This document shows, one piece after another, positions 32,901 to 43,400 of a DNA stretch of 64,000 nucleotides. The first letter of the stretch is position 1. Each line of letters starts with the position of its first letter. Position numbers and translations under genes: made by a program. This DNA comes from Atopsyche davidsoni (lineage: Eukaryota > Arthropoda > Insecta > Trichoptera > Hydrobiosidae): contig JAILWY010000019.1 of the NCBI GenBank assembly GCA_022113835.1, forward strand, positions 5,666,001 through 5,730,000, read 5' to 3'. The notes beneath the pieces were generated by a model. It had not been told where the DNA came from and made no database searches. It saw only the letters and a program-made list of their open reading frames with translations.

Positions 32901-35900
32901 TTTCTTATAGATTTCCCCAACATCTTTATTTATGAAATAGTTGTGGAGTTTTCTTATTTATTTTTTTTTGAAATATTGCAATTTTTTTCTTTAAAAATTA
33001 ATCCATTTTATTTTTTTGTTCCCAGGCTCTCTGGCCAGAAGTGGTTCCGATAAGAAAACACAGCAGCTTCTCGAGGCCGCAGATATTCGAAAGAATATGT
33101 TGCAAAAACAAATAGATCTACTGATGGCCAATGCAGTATGTACTTTTTATTGCAATACCGACTAATACAAGCAGTTTTTAATTGCAACAAAATAAATAAA
33201 ATTAATGCAGTGTTACTTATAATAAACCTAAGCTTATTTGTGAGTTTGGCAATATATAACAATATAAAAGATGTGATGTATATTTTAAGTGTATTTGTTA
33301 CGCTTAGAGTTATATTGGTCTTGGAATATGCCACAATTTTTTTTATTGTTACACTTTGAACAGAAGTTTATAGCGACGATTAATACAATATGCTATTACT
33401 TAGTCCGTTGCATAAATATCCAGACTTTTTAGTATATCTTTTTTTTTTTTTTATGCATACGGGTGAACTAACAAAATCACTTGAATTTATTTGGATATAA
33501 TATAGACCAGGGGTCGCTAACTTTTGTGTTCATAAGATTTACTTTCTATTTTAAAAATGTGTCGCGATCGACTTGCTATCAAAGGGATGAGTAGTCTAAG
33601 TGAGGAGGGTGAGGTGTGAAATACATACTATGTCTATACACTGTATTTCAGTACGAAGTGCACTCTTGCGAAATATGGGTAGAAAAGCTAAATATATTAT
33701 AAAACAACATAATTATTTAAAGGCGATCGACCTTAACTGGCTTCACGATCGACTTGTTGGCCACCCCTGCTACAGTAAGAAGTAGAAAGAATAATCTTAG
33801 AAAAGACATCTATATACAATGAAAGAAATTCATCTTAAGGAAGCCCGCCCTAGGGGTAATCAAAACAATACTATTATATATTAGTTGGACTAAATACTAA
33901 GTGGCAATATTTTACTGAAGGTGTTTTAGGTTTCATTATACAGATAAAGTTAGGTTTGCTTGCCTGTTGGCTGTTCTCGTTGTGTAAACATCCGGCAAGA
34001 TTGCTAAATCCTTTGTTAGTTAGATTTTGCTGTTAACCACATGCCCCAATATGCATTATATTGTAAATATGTTGAAGTACACAAAAATAGTGGATCATAG
34101 CTAAAAATTGTTGTAGTGTGAGTATTTAATTGGTGGGGCTAGCAACTATCCGATTCACTGATACACTCCCGATATGTTTCATTTCCTTTAGTTTTGAGGC
34201 TCCTGTCTGTCATTTGTCATATCGAAAACACTAGGTATTTGTAAAGTTTTAGTTTAATTTCAGCGTAGTTTTAGTTGATTTATAAATGAAATAATCCTAA
34301 TAAAACAAATTATTGATTATTGGTGCTACAGAAGCTTGAATTTGAGAACAAATCTACTAATGCTTCTCCGAAGAGTTGACCCTGAATAGAGATCCTGTAT
34401 AGCTTTTGATTTGGGAACTTAATTTTCCCTGGTGTGGAAAGTGTGAGAGAGAAAAGAGTGTAAACTGAGAACAGCAGAGCATGAAATGTTAAAGTACAGA
34501 GACTAGTCTTTTAAATATGTGATTTGGTTTTATCCCAGCCCTCTTCAATGAAGGAGCAGTTGCTTCCGCCAGAACCGGAGCCTCAAGTCACACCTCAACG
34601 ACAGGGTTTCCTCAGCAATCTGCCCCGTAGCCTGAGCAGCCTTACTGGGCAAAGCCTCAAAGGCTTGCGTAACTCGCAGGTACCCCGAACTATCTTACCC
34701 ACCATCAAGACAAACACTTTCGCGGACTACCCAAATGCGTTACAGAGAGCCAAGTTAAACTTGTCCAAGGATTTTTTTATTAGGTTCCTGGGGCGGATTT
34801 CCTCTCATCTATCTTGGATCCAGCGTTGTGGTTCCAAAAACCATTGATTTATCGAGCCAAATGAGCAAACAAACTATTGGCGAGACAGCCCTTCAAATTT
34901 ACAATCTGTTTTTATCTAGTTTTAAGTTAGTTTAGTTTTTTTACTGTATTTGTATATATATATGCTAATTGATTTTGTTTTGATTTTAGACATTGATACC
35001 CCCTCCTGTCACCTGTTTGGACGGGTCCCCACCGCCACTACCACCACGAGCTTCACCAGTTAACCCACCCCTCATACAACACCATTCCTGTCGTTCGGTA
35101 ACATCGCCGAATTCAATCGGTACTCAGATGAATTACCCTCTGGTGTCTGTAACGCATCCACTCATACAGGTGAGCCATTTCAAATATGTACTTTGAGGGT
35201 TAAAATTTCAATGGCCTTTTCTAATTTAGTGGTTTTCTTTCATTTTAACTTTAAAAATCCATAGATTTGACTTCTTCGGTGTTTTAAATCCTTGTATTGA
35301 TAACCACTAGAACTAGAGGAAGATAAAATGATCAACCCAATACTTGTATCTACACCACCATAAATGAGTAAGCTTAAAATAATTGTATAATTTTTCAGGG
35401 TGGCAATGGTAGTGGGCATCAGAGGAGCAAGTCTTCACCAGATGATTTAAATCAATTCAAATCCTCTGATGGTAAGCATGTACATCAAGTTGTAGATTTC
35501 TGAGATGAAATTATCCCTTTTCACCTCATAGTTTTTTTATACTACTTTGTTGTTTCAGATAATACAACATGGGAATCGGTAACGACTCCTCCGGGTACCC
35601 CACCGCCTCCTTACCCGTCTACTTCTACTCAAGTGGTAAAATGCAAACACATAATAATATTATACCTCATTCATTTTTTAAAATATCTTTAGAAAATGGT
35701 TAAATAAGTCACTATGTGGGTGATGAGACTGCGTTTGCCTTCTAGTAGATCTGCATTAGTGTTTAATAATTATTGTGTTTTCATTACTCTTTTAACATTT
35801 CAGGCAACAGTTGACCCACAAAGGGCAATTATTTCTATGGAAGAAGATGATACGCATCAGATCCCTGTAAGTAAATTAATTTTATTGTTTGTATTTATTT

Positions 35901-38900
35901 ATTTCTACTCATTTTTATGCTTGTAGTATTTTTCGTTCTTAACTCTTAATGCAATAAAATCCTTTCTACTACTGTAGATGGCTGTCTATTTACACTTTAA
36001 AATATGTTCAACTGTATTATATAATACTAGAGTTGATAAATATTCTATTCTATTATTAAATATTCTAATTTTACGTTCTTTATTGGTGCTTCAAAATATT
36101 ACTAGTGAATACACCAAATAGATATAAAATCCTTACGTTCTCACACTGATGTTGGATTGGCTCAGTAATATTGTATTTGTGGCTCTCCAAATGTCCCGCA
36201 GTTGAAACTAATAATTTTTTAATGGTTTAATTTAATAATTAATGTCAACAGGTGGAATGTCAAAATTAGCTCGTGGTAAATCTTAGCATTAAATAGAAAA
36301 GATCATCATCAATCATAATCAAATAAAATAGAAGTAAGCCTAGTATTTTTTTCTTCAATGTGTTGTTTTTCCATACTTGTTTTGACATACTTTAGATTAT
36401 AAAAATATCTATCAAACGCTCGCATTCCAACCTTTCTTGTCTCCGTGCACCTAGTTTTTGTGTTCCTGTGCTGGTTAATACTAGATAAATCCAGAACTTG
36501 ATAATTTATTTACCATTGTTACAAATTTTGACAGCATGACTCGTGTTCATCTACCTTAGTATTGGCACATCGATAGCATCAATATTTTATCATTCATCGA
36601 GATAGTTAATTTTTCAAAATAATTTTAAATTTTGTAAACTTAAACACTGTTGACTGTTACTTGATTTTATATTTACTAACTTTTTTTCTTAAGCGCTCTG
36701 CATTCGCTGCAACAAAATCACATGTAGATGGCTTAAAAAATTAATCCTAATGCTTTTTTTGTTATGATTTTTTTGTCATGTGTGTAGAGGCCTTTAGCGT
36801 GTAGTGTATTTTGTCAAATGTATCATTGATATTAAATAAAAGTATCACTCAAATCACCAATTTTCAATTCAATAAACTTGTTTATGTTTTATAGAGGGGG
36901 TTATATCCTTCCGGAGGATTTTCATCCTTAGAGGGTCTAAGTTGCGCCCGATTAGCAATGTTCTTGAATTGGGTAGCTGGAGAACGTCGCCCTCCCCAGG
37001 CCGCACTTTTATACCTGCTCTCATCAAATTACACCACAGGCCCCCTCAACGTACTACCTCGTTGGGCCTATGAAATCCATTCTACGTTTCTTGTACCCGG
37101 AGCCGTAAGTCACATTTTTTTAATAATTTGAACATTATATTAGTAAGTACTTAAATTTTATGTCACCAATCATATTTGTTTAATTATGTTGCCCTCGGGC
37201 AGTGCCATAGTACTACTTCCGGGATATCACCCAATCTACTTTATACTATCTTCACATGCAAACTTAAAAGACTTTTGAAGAATGAATAAGAAAAGAATAT
37301 CCAAATATATTATAATGTATAGTTAAAGTCCAGTGTATATATATATTTATGTTTAGTGTAAATTCTACCATCGCCTCAGCATTTATAAGGCCTTACTATG
37401 CCTTTAAATTTTAACATCACTGTCTAAGCAATGTATATGTCAAGAATACTATTATGTCAGGTTAAACCTAATGATTTTTTTATAATATTTTTCAGCCTTT
37501 GGCTTTGAACTCTGTCGATGAAAACTTAGCACGGGAAATTGATGATATTCTTATCACAGGTAAGCTTACTTACGCCAGGTTTGCATCAACCATATCCACT
37601 CACTGATTAATTGTCTTAGATTTTTCATTTGAATAGTCTTGTGAAGATGTTGTTTTTGGTGGCCCTCTGTAAACCACAGAAAACAAATTCAACCTTTAGT
37701 CTTTCAAAGTAATACAAAATTGCCGATTTTATGAAAATAAAAAATCCTAAATGGAAATTCTCATGAATGTATTGATACTCACATACCGTTTCACTGGTGT
37801 TGTTATTCAATAATTTGATTTCTGAAATGTGAAGTCGTAAGTGGAATAACTGATTAAATAATTTGTATTTTTTTCAGAATCAGACAAAGAAGAAGTCTTG
37901 AGGAAGATTTTCCTCAAGGCCAGAGATAAAGCACGCGAAGAGCTATCATCGCAGTTAATGGAGTTCCAGGTATGCACAGAGGGATAAATCATTTTTGTTT
38001 TAATTTTGTTTAGGAAATTGAACCCTACGGAACAGATGTGCCTTAAAACTTGAGCAAAGCTTTTTTAATTTTTAAAAATTTAAACTCACCTCTGAGTTTA
38101 AGATGTCTATATAAATAAATTTAAAGACTTTTTTTGTTAAATGTGTCATAAAATCATCAATCATGTCGTCCATGCATCCCTTCATACATTGGCGCCAATA
38201 AATATTATATGTAGGAAGTAGGAACTAAAACAGTATCAACACCATTCAATCATCAACCTTGTTAAGTATTTATCAATGCAGAACGTAACTAAAAATAATT
38301 AATAAAGACATTATTTGCATTAAGCATGTAGAATTTGACCTAAATAGTCAAACATTATTCAATTATCGATCAAATTATACATATACAATGGTGGTATTAA
38401 CCATGTGGGAAGATTATCGGTATTGACATAATTCAATTGTCAATCTTATAATACGCGCATCAAGATATACGAAGGTGGCATTAACCATGTGGGGAGTAAC
38501 TGAAGATTATTGGTATCGACAACATTCAATCATCAGATAAATCATATGCGCATCAAGATATACGTTGGTGGCATTAACCACGTGGGAAGTTACTGAAGAT
38601 TATTGGTATTGTCATCATTTAATCATCAATCAATAATAGGTGCATCAAGATATACGATAGTGGTTTTAACCATGTGGGAAGTAACTGAAGATTATCAGTA
38701 TCGACATCATTCAATCATCAATTGTATCATCATAAAATATTTTTTTTGATAATCTAAAGCATATTAAAGTTTAAATACAAATATTTATATTAAAGTAATG
38801 GGTTCGTTTCCTAAACAGTTTTATTATTGACTATCACATTTTAATCACAACAGTGTAAACTATCACACAAACATACACACATAAACAAATAATTAGTTTG

Positions 38901-41900
38901 CAAATCTTTCATTATCTACCAACGGAACCACATTTTCACATTACATTTGATTCACAAGGACTCTGAACAAAGAGAAGAGCCATATGAGATGGAAACAGAC
39001 CTCCCACTTCCTGACATAAGGTTCGACAAAATAATATTGCCAGGAACATCGTCAACTAGCAAGAGCAGCCAGGTCATCGATGAGGATAGTATTCCTCTAA
39101 GAACCACGAAGAAAAAATCGAATATTTCCAAATTGCGGGAAATCTTCACAAATAAAAAGGCAACATTCCGAACCATAATTACTAAAAAAAGGATTGCAAC
39201 AAAAAAGGCCATGGAAAAGGTATCTCAATGCAATTTGATTGATTGTACAATTTTGCCAAATAAATATTCATACCAAAATATGAAATTTGGATTTTGGATA
39301 TATATATATATATAGCAAAATATGAAATCCCTATGAATGAGAAATATGATGGTGAATTGATGTCAATATTTTTCTGGATCACAGTTATACAATTTTGGCT
39401 TGTTCACAAAAAAAATACAAGTACGTTTTTGGGTCTTGAAAAGTGTAGCTGTTATGTAAATTTATGAAATATTGATAGAAGTTCATAATTATTGTCATAC
39501 TTAAATTCTATTTCAGGCCTACAAAATAAATTACGTTGCACATTAGGTATTTTTACACATATTTACATGAATATTCACGATCCTTTGCTGTAAAGGTTCG
39601 ACATTTAAATTGTTTTTGTATCTGATGCTTATATTTGTGTATTAATAATTTCAGGGCAAGCGCCAACTTGGTCTATCTACGTTTTATGGCCCAAGTGATT
39701 CTGTGTTGGAGCAATGCGACCAAGATAAAGCTCAGGTATTTAGTATATAATAACATAAACCATGTCTGATATTTGAACTGTGGGCTGGTGCGAGCATGGT
39801 GTTGGTTTTTTTAATTTAAAAGCTTTGTTTCTGCATTGAACTTTATTTTTTTATTTTTTTTTTGTTGGTTTGAAAATTTTGATGTTTCAAAAGATAATTC
39901 CAAAACTATACACTACTCTTGATGTTTCATAAAGAACTTGTAAAAATTGGTACTCAATGCAGTATAAATTAAAGTCTTAAAGAAATATTGGTTTAAATAA
40001 GAGTTTTATATCAAAGCAGTCGCAAATAATAATGAGAGTGGCAGAAATGTTCCTGAGCTGGTGGAATAACACCACCTGAACAGAATTTGTGGGTTATAAA
40101 CCTGTTTTGTTTCCAGGAATCAGAAGTGATTGTAAAATGGTTGAAACCACAACTTAATTATTGGATGGAAGCTGTCACTACTGACCCTTGGGCTGCAACT
40201 ATGGGCAGCTCAACGCAGTCTCTCTTAGCGGCATCAATTCCGTCTCTATTGCAAGACACATTCTTGCTTAAGTAAGTGACGGAAACATCAGTAATTATTT
40301 AATATCCTAACTAACTACCAAACATTTCCTACTTGGAAGTGATAGTCTCTTTATTTGTACTTTTATCAAAATGGGGTGACTTTTACTGTTAAATATCATC
40401 CCGAGCAGATCCGTTTTGAATTTCAATATAATACCAACTTTTATATGTTGCATTTTGATTGATTATTTCTTATTGAATCATTTTCTGCCTAAAAGTGATT
40501 ACTAAGTCATGCGTAAAAAAGAGGAAATATAATCAGATTATAAATAAATAAAAATAAATAAAATAAATTTAAAGATATATTATCTGCCAATTGTACTATA
40601 AGAGTTTTGATTTTAAATGCGTTTTTCTCTGCGCACAATATTAGCCACCTTGCTTATTTATTTCTTATATTTATTACAGACCTCAAGCGATTAGCAGCAT
40701 TCTGCCAGCTGTGGGTCCAGGGTCCCCACCACGGCCGGGTTTTCTACAGCGGGAGAAGTTGTACAAGCAACGCCTTAAACACCTAAATAAATCTGCATAT
40801 CATCCTGTAAGTCAATTTGCCTCAATACCTATAGCAATTTAATGTTCGGAAATGTGCTTCGCAGCCCACTTATCTTTAAAGCTCATTTGTTACTGTGATT
40901 TCTAATCACTCTCAAATAACAATTATAACAGAACATACAAGTATATACTTTATTACTTGTATGGATCGCATACTACTATATTGTATATGCAATCAATCAG
41001 TATTTTTACTCATTAATTATGTTACTATTTTCTTGTTTGTGAAAAAAACACTCCACAAAAGTAAATGTTGGAAGATTTCTCTCTTCATTTCACGTGTATC
41101 CAACTTACTGGTTCAAAAATTTTGGCAAGCAAACATTTCTTGTGTATTTTAAATGTATTTTGATGCTAATGATTTTTTTGGTTTTAATCCAGCTCGTTAT
41201 CCGAGGACACCATTTGAGCCCGATCGCAGTGACTTCATTAAGTCACTGCCACCAGTGTCACCATGTGGTTTGGGGAATCGCTCCACAAGCCTATATATGT
41301 TCAGGTCAGTATCGCATCAAACATTTATTCCTTTCGAATGAATTAAAGATTTTTAGAAAAATTATTATTATTTGCAGATGCGAATTTATTTTCACATCAA
41401 ACAAATCATTTTGAGCCCGTATTGTTAAAATTACTTTAAAACTTTCACTATTTTTAACACAATGTACTGGTAATAGTCTTTGTAGAACTTAAAGATAGGT
41501 GAAAGATGACAATATAAGGGTGAACCCCATTGCCACATGGCGCTTTAAGGAAACTACTTTTCCGCAATGGTTTCCATGTGACTATATTTTTTTAAGGTTG
41601 GAGGATTATTCAGGAGCAGATTGTACAATCATAAAACTGCGTAAACCTAGTGTAGTCAATTACTACAACATAATTAGAAGTGTTAGAATAAGTACTATTC
41701 TAAAGATCAGATATTGTACACTGACAATACAAATTGATTTTGAATAATTACTGTAATATATTTGATATCACTCATGAAAACAGCTGATTTTGTAGTAAGT
41801 TGGGCTCTTACAATTTTTATATATTACCTTTTTATTTGCAGATTGCCGTCTACTTGTACACCGCAGTTGCGCTCGGCAGATTGAGGAACCTTGCTGTGGG

Positions 41901-42797
41901 CCGGCTAACGCCCCCACTAGAATCTCACGCTTTATTGAGAAACTTCAACCCGCTGGTAAGTTTCACCTACAATCTGTCCTTTCAAGCTGTTCATTTAGTT
42001 TAGCATTTACATTTTCATGAAGTTATATAAATCATTTGACCAATATTTATACGAGAGGCATATATTTATCTTTAATCTCGTCTGAAATCTGAGAATATCA
42101 TCATGAAGATGAATACCAAGTTTAATATATATTTTTTTAATTTGATTGTTAGGATCATCACAGCAGCAACACGCTGAACCGAGCCAATTCCCACACCAGC
42201 ACTATATCAAGGCGCCCAAACGATCCACGGGACAGTCACACTATTGTATGTACCCTCTTTATATTAGTAAACTAATCTGTATTTGTATTATGTGTGAATA
42301 ACATTTATTTCAACACTTATTAATTGATTTTTGAGTGTTTCAACCAGCAAGTTAATGTTTTATGTGAGAATTAAAGATAGATGTAATGATTTTCTGTCAA
42401 TATTTCATACATAGTTAATCATGTTCTGAAAAATTAATAATTCTTGAAGATGTGGATGGTTCTACAAATATTTACTACAGTTGTTAAATTCATATAGTCT
42501 CAATTATTTAAATCAATAACACAATATATAATTTTTTATTTGAAAATATAATTGAATTTTTAAAAATGTGATCTTGTATCTCAATACAAATATTATTTGC
42601 TTTTACCGAGTTGTCAATAAAAATCAGTTGTTTGTTTGTTTTTGCGGATTGCATGTGGATTATTTTTAAATCCTTAAACACGTATTAAAAATTCTTTGTT
42701 TTACTTATTTTAGTGGAGCGAGGCAATCGCAGGATCGAGGAAGATCTGGATGGGTTCCATGGCCCGTCCACCAGTGGCGTCACTCACCTCACTCCAG
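29775..42797 (+). CDS. RhoGEF2: RhoGEF2 / PDZ-RhoGEF family Rho guanine exchange factor, N-terminal part
   Basis: Twenty-one exons join in frame to 830 codons (743 without the cassette exon at 38959-39219) and run off with an open phase-1 donor. Order by residue: PDZ about 34-112; coiled-coil 122-188; Pro/Ser-rich linker 189-366; RGS-like domain about 367-654, interrupted by 87 residues at 489-575; C1 zinc finger about 702-751; charged linker to 830. This order is specific to RhoGEF2 and vertebrate ARHGEF11/12. These proteins bind activated G-alpha12/13 (Concertina in flies) through the RGS-like domain and activate Rho1 at the cortex through a DH-PH module. DH-PH exons are absent from the remaining 21 kb, so the gene must continue past the window or in exons I missed. 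Start: the ATG at 29775 directly follows an acceptor, so either it is the initiator with non-coding upstream exons, or coding exons precede it in phase 0. Confidence 0.9.
31067..31210 (+). CDS. RhoGEF2: RhoGEF2 exon: PDZ core
   Basis: Encodes [20 protein letters not shown] and [11 protein letters not shown], the central PDZ segment, with the typical G-AA--AGV--GD-I--VNG pattern, then VVQMIR. Acceptor TTTCCAG, donor GTAAGA, phases 1 and 1. It appears in raw translations only as a shadow because it lacks an ATG. Confidence 0.93.
32206..32270 (+). CDS. RhoGEF2: RhoGEF2 exon: end of PDZ
   Basis: A 65-base exon completing the last PDZ strand ([12 protein letters not shown]). Acceptor TTTTCAG, donor GTAAGT, leaving phase 0. 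Confidence 0.9.
32722..32812 (+). CDS. RhoGEF2: RhoGEF2 exon: coiled coil, part 1
   Basis: Encodes a Lys/Gln/Glu/Leu-rich helix ([18 protein letters not shown]) leading into an acidic turn. Acceptor TCTTTCAG, donor GTGAGT, leaving phase 1. Confidence 0.85.
33026..33135 (+). CDS. RhoGEF2: RhoGEF2 exon: coiled coil, part 2
   Basis: Continues with [20 protein letters not shown], then [14 protein letters not shown]: heptad-like Leu/Ile spacing after a short Ser/Gly break. In this family a coiled coil follows the PDZ domain. Acceptor TTCCCAG, donor GTATGT, leaving phase 0. Confidence 0.85.
33508..33769. mobile_element. hAT-type MITE in a RhoGEF2 intron
   Basis: CAGGGGTCGCTAAC at 33508 and GTTGGCCACCCCTG ending at 33769 form imperfect terminal inverted repeats of the hAT type. 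The interior holds CGCGATCGACTTG and its inverse GATCGACTTGTTGG. Flanking target duplications are too eroded to call. Confidence 0.7.
34539..34679 (+). CDS. RhoGEF2: RhoGEF2 exon: linker with basic/Ser stretch
   Basis: Encodes [15 protein letters not shown] and a Ser/Leu-rich segment ([16 protein letters not shown]). The acceptor TATCCCAG is good, but the donor GTACCC is weak. The open frame continues past the donor for 55 codons to a TGA at 34845, so retention of this intron would give a short PDZ/coiled-coil protein. Confidence 0.75.
34990..35169 (+). CDS. RhoGEF2: RhoGEF2 exon: proline-rich linker
   Basis: Sixty codons with PPP runs ([16 protein letters not shown]), a likely SH3/WW-binding linker. 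Acceptor TGATTTTAG, donor GTGAGC, phase 0 on both sides, so it could be skipped without a frameshift. Confidence 0.8.
35399..35471 (+). CDS. RhoGEF2: RhoGEF2 exon: Ser/Gly linker
   Basis: A 73-base exon encoding [20 protein letters not shown]. The RSKSSP motif is a plausible phosphorylation or 14-3-3-type site. Acceptor TTTTTCAG, donor GTAAGC, leaving phase 1. Confidence 0.8.
35559..35635 (+). CDS. RhoGEF2: RhoGEF2 exon: Pro/Thr linker
   Basis: A 77-base exon encoding [20 protein letters not shown] and a Ser/Thr tail. The PPPPYP stretch could bind WW or SH3 domains. Acceptor TTGTTTCAG, donor GTAAAA. Confidence 0.8.
35804..35866 (+). CDS. RhoGEF2: RhoGEF2 exon: acidic segment before RGS-like domain
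   Basis: A 63-base, phase 0-0 exon encoding [20 protein letters not shown]. The acidic stretch sits at the entrance of the RGS-like domain, where the homologous family has an acidic element that aids G-alpha binding. Donor GTAAGT. Confidence 0.8.
36895..37104 (+). CDS. RhoGEF2: RhoGEF2 exon: RGS-like domain, N-terminal half
   Basis: Seventy codons: [20 protein letters not shown], then [11 protein letters not shown] and [14 protein letters not shown]. This matches the helical start of the family's RGS-like (RH/LH) domain (LxxHLGVFLxYIFSQ, LLFYL, W-I---FL----APL in vertebrate members). Acceptor TTTTATAG, donor GTAAGT, phase 0-0. Confidence 0.9.
37496..37559 (+). CDS. RhoGEF2: RhoGEF2 exon: RGS-like domain, middle
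   Basis: Encodes [19 protein letters not shown]: the loop after APL and the next helix. Acceptor TTTTTCAG, donor GTAAGC, leaving phase 1. Confidence 0.88.
37878..37969 (+). CDS. RhoGEF2: RhoGEF2 exon: RGS-like domain helix
   Basis: Encodes [20 protein letters not shown] and then [11 protein letters not shown], a long charged amphipathic helix typical of the RGS-like fold. Acceptor TTTTTCAG, donor GTATGC, leaving phase 0. The next family-conserved motif is in the exon at 39655. Confidence 0.88.
38205..38740 (+). repeat. Degenerate intronic minisatellite, about 88-bp unit
   Basis: About five units sharing GGTGGCATTAACCATGTGGG, AGTAACTGAAGATTATTGGT, ATTCAATCATCAAT and GCATCAAGATATACG. The ACCATGTGG landmark falls near 38400, 38485, 38579 and 38668. 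It ends about 220 bases upstream of the cassette exon at 38959. Confidence 0.85.
38959..39219 (+). CDS. RhoGEF2: RhoGEF2 candidate cassette exon inside the RGS-like domain
   Basis: A 261-base block open for exactly 87 codons in phase 0-0, with a good donor (AAAAG then GTATCT) and a weaker acceptor (TTCACAAG). It encodes an acidic start ([20 protein letters not shown]), a Ser/Thr-rich stretch, and a strongly basic end ([17 protein letters not shown], later [14 protein letters not shown]). It lies between the helix exon ending at 37969 and the [11 protein letters not shown] exon; in vertebrate ARHGEF11/12 these elements are adjacent. Including or skipping it keeps the frame. It may therefore be an alternatively spliced insert that changes the G-alpha-binding domain, a lineage-specific insertion, or (less likely) an intronic open frame. 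Confidence 0.6.
39655..39735 (+). CDS. RhoGEF2: RhoGEF2 exon: RGS-like domain, conserved GLxxxYG motif
   Basis: Encodes [20 protein letters not shown] and CDQDKAQ. KRxLGLxxxYG is a family-diagnostic motif of the RGS-like domain. Acceptor ATTTCAG, donor GTATTT, phase 0-0. Confidence 0.92.
40117..40271 (+). CDS. RhoGEF2: RhoGEF2 exon: RGS-like domain C-terminus
   Basis: Fifty-two codons with aromatic-rich helices ([15 protein letters not shown], then [18 protein letters not shown]), closing the RGS-like domain. Acceptor GTTTCCAG, donor GTAAGT, leaving phase 2. Confidence 0.88.
40680..40806 (+). CDS. RhoGEF2: RhoGEF2 exon: linker between RGS-like and C1 domains
   Basis: Completes a Lys codon across the splice and encodes [20 protein letters not shown] and a basic helix ([15 protein letters not shown]). 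Acceptor TATTACAG, donor GTAAGT, leaving phase 0. Confidence 0.85.
41193..41304 (+). CDS. RhoGEF2: RhoGEF2 exon: C1 domain, first half
   Basis: Carries the first zinc ligands: His (residue about 702), then after 12 residues CHQC, then [14 protein letters not shown]. The spacing H-x12-C-x2-C-x13-C is exact for C1 domains. Donor GTCAGT, leaving phase 1. Frames in other phases of this block are shadows. Confidence 0.93.
41842..41955 (+). CDS. RhoGEF2: RhoGEF2 exon: C1 domain, second half
   Basis: Completes C-x2-C-x4-H-x2-C-x7-C ([20 protein letters not shown]), so all eight zinc ligands are present. FIEKLQPA follows. Acceptor TTTGCAG, donor GTAAGT, leaving phase 1. C1 domains bind diacylglycerol or lipids, or protein partners; this one's ligand is unknown. 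Confidence 0.93.
42153..42245 (+). CDS. RhoGEF2: RhoGEF2 exon: linker after C1, frame uncertain
   Basis: A 93-base exon (acceptor TTGTTAG, donor GTATGT). In the frame dictated by splicing (phase 1-1) it reads [21 protein letters not shown] second frame is also fully open and looks more protein-like ([20 protein letters not shown], then [11 protein letters not shown]), but would need a one-base shift at both junctions. Confidence 0.65.
42714..42797 (+). CDS. RhoGEF2: RhoGEF2 exon: last visible exon
   Basis: Entered in phase 1, it encodes [20 protein letters not shown] and SGVTHLTP, a charged linker, and leaves phase 1 at GTCAGA. The next exon, which should lead toward the DH domain, is not visible in this window. 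Confidence 0.75.
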
Positions 42798-43400
42798 GTC
42801 AGATCTTTTAAAAGTCTTGCTTCTTTGTTTGTCTCCTTATGGTGAAAGATTTTGTCGGTTTTAAGTGAATTTAATACAAATACAATGATCATGACTTTAT
42901 AATCAGTGTGGTTCTCTAAATTACTACGGAAAAGCGCCCTTAAATAAGGTTAAATAGAGTTTGTGTGAATATTTGTAGCCGATCGAACATAGAACATTCA
43001 TAGTTATCAATCGTATGACACTGTTGAGGGTATTCATTCTTCAAATAGCCCTAATATGTTAACTCGTTTATTATTATATGTTTTCGTATGTTTTCTTTGT
43101 ACTGTGAATTCTGAAACAATTACCAATTGTACATTTTTACACACTACTAGACGCGAAATATTTTTCTATTTATTTAATGCTTATGTTTTGTTTGCATATA
43201 CATCCAAATGCCTTTTTTTTATTAAGAAATAAGGTTTTTTGACTTTGCAAATATACATAAACATACATTACATTGATTTTTATAATATTTCTATATAACT
43301 CTGACAGTTGCAGCATAGCCTCGCCTGACTGAAATTCAGAAATAGTTTTTTTCATTGCGTAGCTCTCCATCTTTTTATTAAACCTGTGCATGTAGATAGT
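42798..43400 (+). other. Intron, no feature
   Basis: AT-rich intronic sequence resembling the other RhoGEF2 introns. Nothing recognised. Confidence 0.4.
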
